Shown: positions 61,931-64,000 of the stretch, one piece after another | Position numbering within the stretch: position 1 is the first letter of the stretch | Layout: each line of letters starts with the position of its first letter | Assembly: GCA_051418055.1 (NCBI GenBank) | Contig: JBPRGH010000054.1 | Coordinates: forward strand, 1 to 64,000 | Source of the DNA: JBPRGH01 sp051418055 | Lineage (GTDB): Bacteria; Bacteroidota; Bacteroidia; Cytophagales; Cyclobacteriaceae | DNA: 64,000 nt | Reading direction: 5' to 3' | The notes under the pieces: generated by a model | What the model was told of the DNA's origin: nothing | What the model saw: only the letters and a program-made list of their open reading frames with translations | Databases searched by the model: none | Translations under genes and position numbers: made by a program

Positions 61931-62125
61931 TTAAAGATTTAACATTGCTTTCACGTTAGGCTCATCAGCTTTATGAACCAGCGTCATCTTTGTAAGGCGT
62001 CTTTTCTGCTTTGTCTCCTTTTTAGTAAGGATATGGCTTTTGAAGGCGTGCTTACGCTTGATTTTGCCGGATGATGTCACTTTAAACCTTTTCTTCGCTC
62101 CAGACTTCGTCTTTAACTTCGGCAT
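61931..62125 (-). CDS. rpmI: 50S ribosomal protein L35
   Basis: The 64-residue basic protein is full-length L35 (MPKLKTKSGAKKRFKVTSSGKIKRKHAFKSH). It lies 22 bp after infC and 87 bp before rplT. Confidence 0.97.
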   Translation of the reverse strand: MPKLKTKSGAKKRFKVTSSGKIKRKHAFKSHILTKKETKQKRRLTKMTLVHKADEPNVKAMLNL

Positions 62126-62147
62126 TATTATAAAAATTTAAAATAGG

Positions 62148-62702
62148 TTACTTTTTTTGTTGTTTTGGTGTAATAAACATTGTCATACGTTTACCTTCCA
62201 GCTTCGGCATTTGCTCTACTTTACCATACTCCTCAAGCGCCTGTGCAAATTTCAGTAAAAGGATCTCTCCTCTTTCTTTAAACACAATGGTACGCCCAAC
62301 GAAGTGAACATATGCTTTTACTTTAGCACCATCTTTAAGAAAACCTTTGGCGTGATTCAACTTAAAGTTAAAATCGTGCTCTTCCGTATTAGGACCAAAT
62401 CTGATCTCTTTAATTACGGTTTTTTGAGCTTTCGCCTTAATTTCCTTTTGTTTCTTTTTTTGCTCGTACTTAAACTTGCTGTAATCGATTATTTTACAAA
62501 CTGGAGGATCTGCTTTTGCTGAAATTTCAACCAGGTCTAATCCTCGTTCCTTAGCCATATCAATGGCTTTTTCAATTGGATAAACATCCTGATCTACATC
62601 TTCCCCTACTACCCTTACTTTCGGGGCTCGTATTTTTTCGTTTACTCGATAGGGTTCCTCCATTCTGCGGGGGCCCCTTCGAAATCCTCTTTGTTTGCTA
62701 AT
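62148..62702 (-). CDS. infC: Translation initiation factor IF-3 with probable AUU start
   Basis: IF-3 keeps ribosomal subunits apart and checks the start codon. The first in-frame ATG (62663) would begin at MEEPYRVNEKI and lacks a Shine-Dalgarno. In frame 13 codons earlier an ATT at 62702-62700 follows a strong AGGAGGT by four bases and adds a basic stretch, SKQRGFRRGPRR, like N-termini of other Bacteroidota IF-3. I therefore set the start at AUU, giving 184 residues. AUU starts are known for infC in other bacteria, where they allow self-control. Both IF-3 domains are complete (VDLVEISAKADPPVCKIIDY; KMTVF-like end RMTMFITPKQ). Confidence 0.9.
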   Translation of the reverse strand: MSKQRGFRRGPRRMEEPYRVNEKIRAPKVRVVGEDVDQDVYPIEKAIDMAKERGLDLVEISAKADPPVCKIIDYSKFKYEQKKKQKEIKAKAQKTVIKEIRFGPNTEEHDFNFKLNHAKGFLKDGAKVKAYVHFVGRTIVFKERGEILLLKFAQALEEYGKVEQMPKLEGKRMTMFITPKQQKK

Positions 62703-62793
62703 CGTTACCTCCTGTTTTTGTTACAAAAAATTAAGTTGCAAATATGCTGATAAATATTTGAATTTCAAAAATAACAGACATATAAGCCTATTG

Positions 62794-64000
62794 TTAAGAG
62801 ACTTTTATTGCCTCATTCACAATGTTTTTAAAGTTGTCCATAAATTCATCCAATGAAACACTGCCCTGATCACCTTCTCCATGCTTACGTACAGATACTG
62901 CCTTTTGGCTTTCTTCCTTCTCTCCCACTATCAACATATATGGAATTTTCTGAACCTCAGCATCCCTTATCTTACGCCCTACTTTTTCATCCCTGTGGTC
63001 AACAAAGCCTCTGATATCATTCTCACGCAGGATATTTATTACTTCATTGGCATAATCCTGGTACTTTTCCGATAATGGCAATACAGCCACCTGTTCGGGA
63101 GCCAACCATAGCGGGAAGTTTCCACCGCAATGTTCAATGAGTACTGCCACAAATCTTTCAAGCGAACCAAATGGAGCACGATGAATCATTACCGGACGGT
63201 GCCTCTGGTTATCGGCACCTATATATTCTAGCTCAAAACGCTCAGGCAATTGATAATCTACCTGGATCGTCCCCAGCTGCCAGCTTCTGCCAAGCGCATC
63301 TTTCACCATAAAATCAAGCTTCGGTCCATAAAATGCCGCTTCGCCAAATTCTGTTACGGTAATAAGCCCCTTCTCGTCTGCAGCCTCCTGTATTTCACGC
63401 TCAGCCTTTTCCCAAAGCTTCTCATCACCTATATATTTTTCTCTGTTCTCCTTGTCACGAAGCGATACCTGTGCAGTATAATCTTCAAAACCCAGGGCCC
63501 TGAATACATAAAGGACCAGGTCGATCACTTTTATAAATTCTTCCTTTACCTGTTCGGGCCGGCAGAATATATGTGCATCATCCTGGGTAAATCCTCTTAC
63601 CCTTGTCAGCCCATGCAATTCACCGCTCTGCTCATACCTGTAAACAGTACCAAATTCTGCAAGCCTTAACGGCAGGTCTTTATAGGACCTGGGCTTTGAT
63701 TTATAAATCTCACAATGGTGTGGGCAATTCATAGGCTTAAGCAAAAACTCCTCTCCTTCATTGGGTGTACGGATTGCCTGAAAAGAATCAGCCCCATATT
63801 TTTCATAGTGGCCTGAAGTGATATAAAGGTTCTTATGACCTATATGCGGAGTTACCACCGGGTCATAGCCTGCCTTTACCTGTGCACGTCGCATGAAATT
63901 CTCCAGACGTTCTCTGAGTACCGTTCCTTTTGGCAACCACAGCGGCAGGCCCATTCCTACTTTCTCTGAAAAAGTAAACAGCTCCAGCTCTTTACCCAAT
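62794..64000 (-). CDS. thrS: Threonyl-tRNA synthetase, C-terminal part (cut by window edge)
   Basis: The visible 402 codons run open to the window edge. They hold the class II catalytic core: the start of motif 2 in FGTVYRYEQSGELHGLTRVRGFTQDDAHIF, the zinc-ligand Cys in PMNCPHHC, and motif 3 HRAPFGSLERFVAVLIEH. The anticodon-binding domain follows (QVAVLPLSEKYQDYA, GRKIRDAEVQKIPYMLIVG). The N-terminal TGS and editing domains lie beyond the window. The TTG at 63999 that opens the frame is an internal Leu codon, not a start. It heads the infC operon with a 90-bp gap. Confidence 0.97.
   Translation of the reverse strand, partial: LGKELELFTFSEKVGMGLPLWLPKGTVLRERLENFMRRAQVKAGYDPVVTPHIGHKNLYITSGHYEKYGADSFQAIRTPNEGEEFLLKPMNCPHHCEIYKSKPRSYKDLPLRLAEFGTVYRYEQSGELHGLTRVRGFTQDDAHIFCRPEQVKEEFIKVIDLVLYVFRALGFEDYTAQVSLRDKENREKYIGDEKLWEKAEREIQEAADEKGLITVTEFGEAAFYGPKLDFMVKDALGRSWQLGTIQVDYQLPERFELEYIGADNQRHRPVMIHRAPFGSLERFVAVLIEHCGGNFPLWLAPEQVAVLPLSEKYQDYANEVINILRENDIRGFVDHRDEKVGRKIRDAEVQKIPYMLIVGEKEESQKAVSVRKHGEGDQGSVSLDEFMDNFKNIVNEAIKVS

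Noticed and set aside
1..64000. CRISPR arrays, Cas genes, restriction or abortive-infection loci
   Set aside because: No regularly spaced repeats with unique spacers and no such protein families were seen; the palindromes are too few and uneven.

Overview
The window is a chromosomal segment from a member of the Bacteroidota, most likely a marine or free-living Cytophagales-type organism. This is inferred from the AT-rich genome with weak Shine-Dalgarno sites, SusC/HmuR-style TonB receptors with an N-terminal carboxypeptidase-like domain, HmuY and DUF4374 lipoproteins, lipobox-bearing proteins starting with MKN/MKK, and TAnnTTTG-like promoter elements. Nothing in the sequence fixes the genus. 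The left edge cuts an IS3-type transposase gene and the right edge cuts thrS.

Region 0.3-12.2 kb (minus strand) is an energy-metabolism block read HEPN protein - giant pyruvate:ferredoxin oxidoreductase - rnfC-D-G-E-A - small Cys-rich membrane protein - plant-type ferredoxin-NADP reductase - (repeat-rich gap) - rnfB. The gene content implies pyruvate-derived reduced ferredoxin is spent either at the ion-pumping Rnf complex (making NADH) or at the FNR (making NADPH).

Region 12.3-24 kb holds a DUF4403 lipoprotein, a lactate/malate dehydrogenase, DUF4256, GIY-YIG and EcsC proteins, glnS, a secreted amidohydrolase and a subtilase followed by a stand-alone I9 propeptide-type inhibitor. Several of these genes are bracketed by short palindromic repeats.

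Region 24.1-37.4 kb (plus strand) is an iron and heme acquisition island: an orphan LuxR-type regulator, hmuTUV-hmuS-hmuR-hmuY, a small Cys protein, and an xusABC-like locus (TonB receptor, DUF4374 lipoprotein, PepSY membrane protein). Fur-family-like dyads sit directly against the start codons of the regulator, of hmuT and of xusA.

Region 37.4-51.3 kb (mostly minus) has katG with an upstream ankyrin gene, an M28 peptidase, a class C beta-lactamase-like hydrolase, a small beta-barrel protein, a six-PAS histidine kinase and a rhodanese lipoprotein. Region 51.3-64 kb has two sodium-coupled transporters (one with an unlisted 35-residue partner ORF), a GxxExxY gene inside a 526-bp inverted-repeat cassette, tRNA-Ile(CAU), a HAD phosphatase/M50 protease pair, DUF302-rhodanese, an EF-hand lipoprotein, a DEAD-box helicase, and the translation operon thrS-infC-rpmI-rplT in which infC appears to start at AUU.

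The most notable structural theme is that single small genes (GIY-YIG, EcsC, GxxExxY) are each bracketed by family-specific palindromes or repeats, as if they were small gene cassettes.
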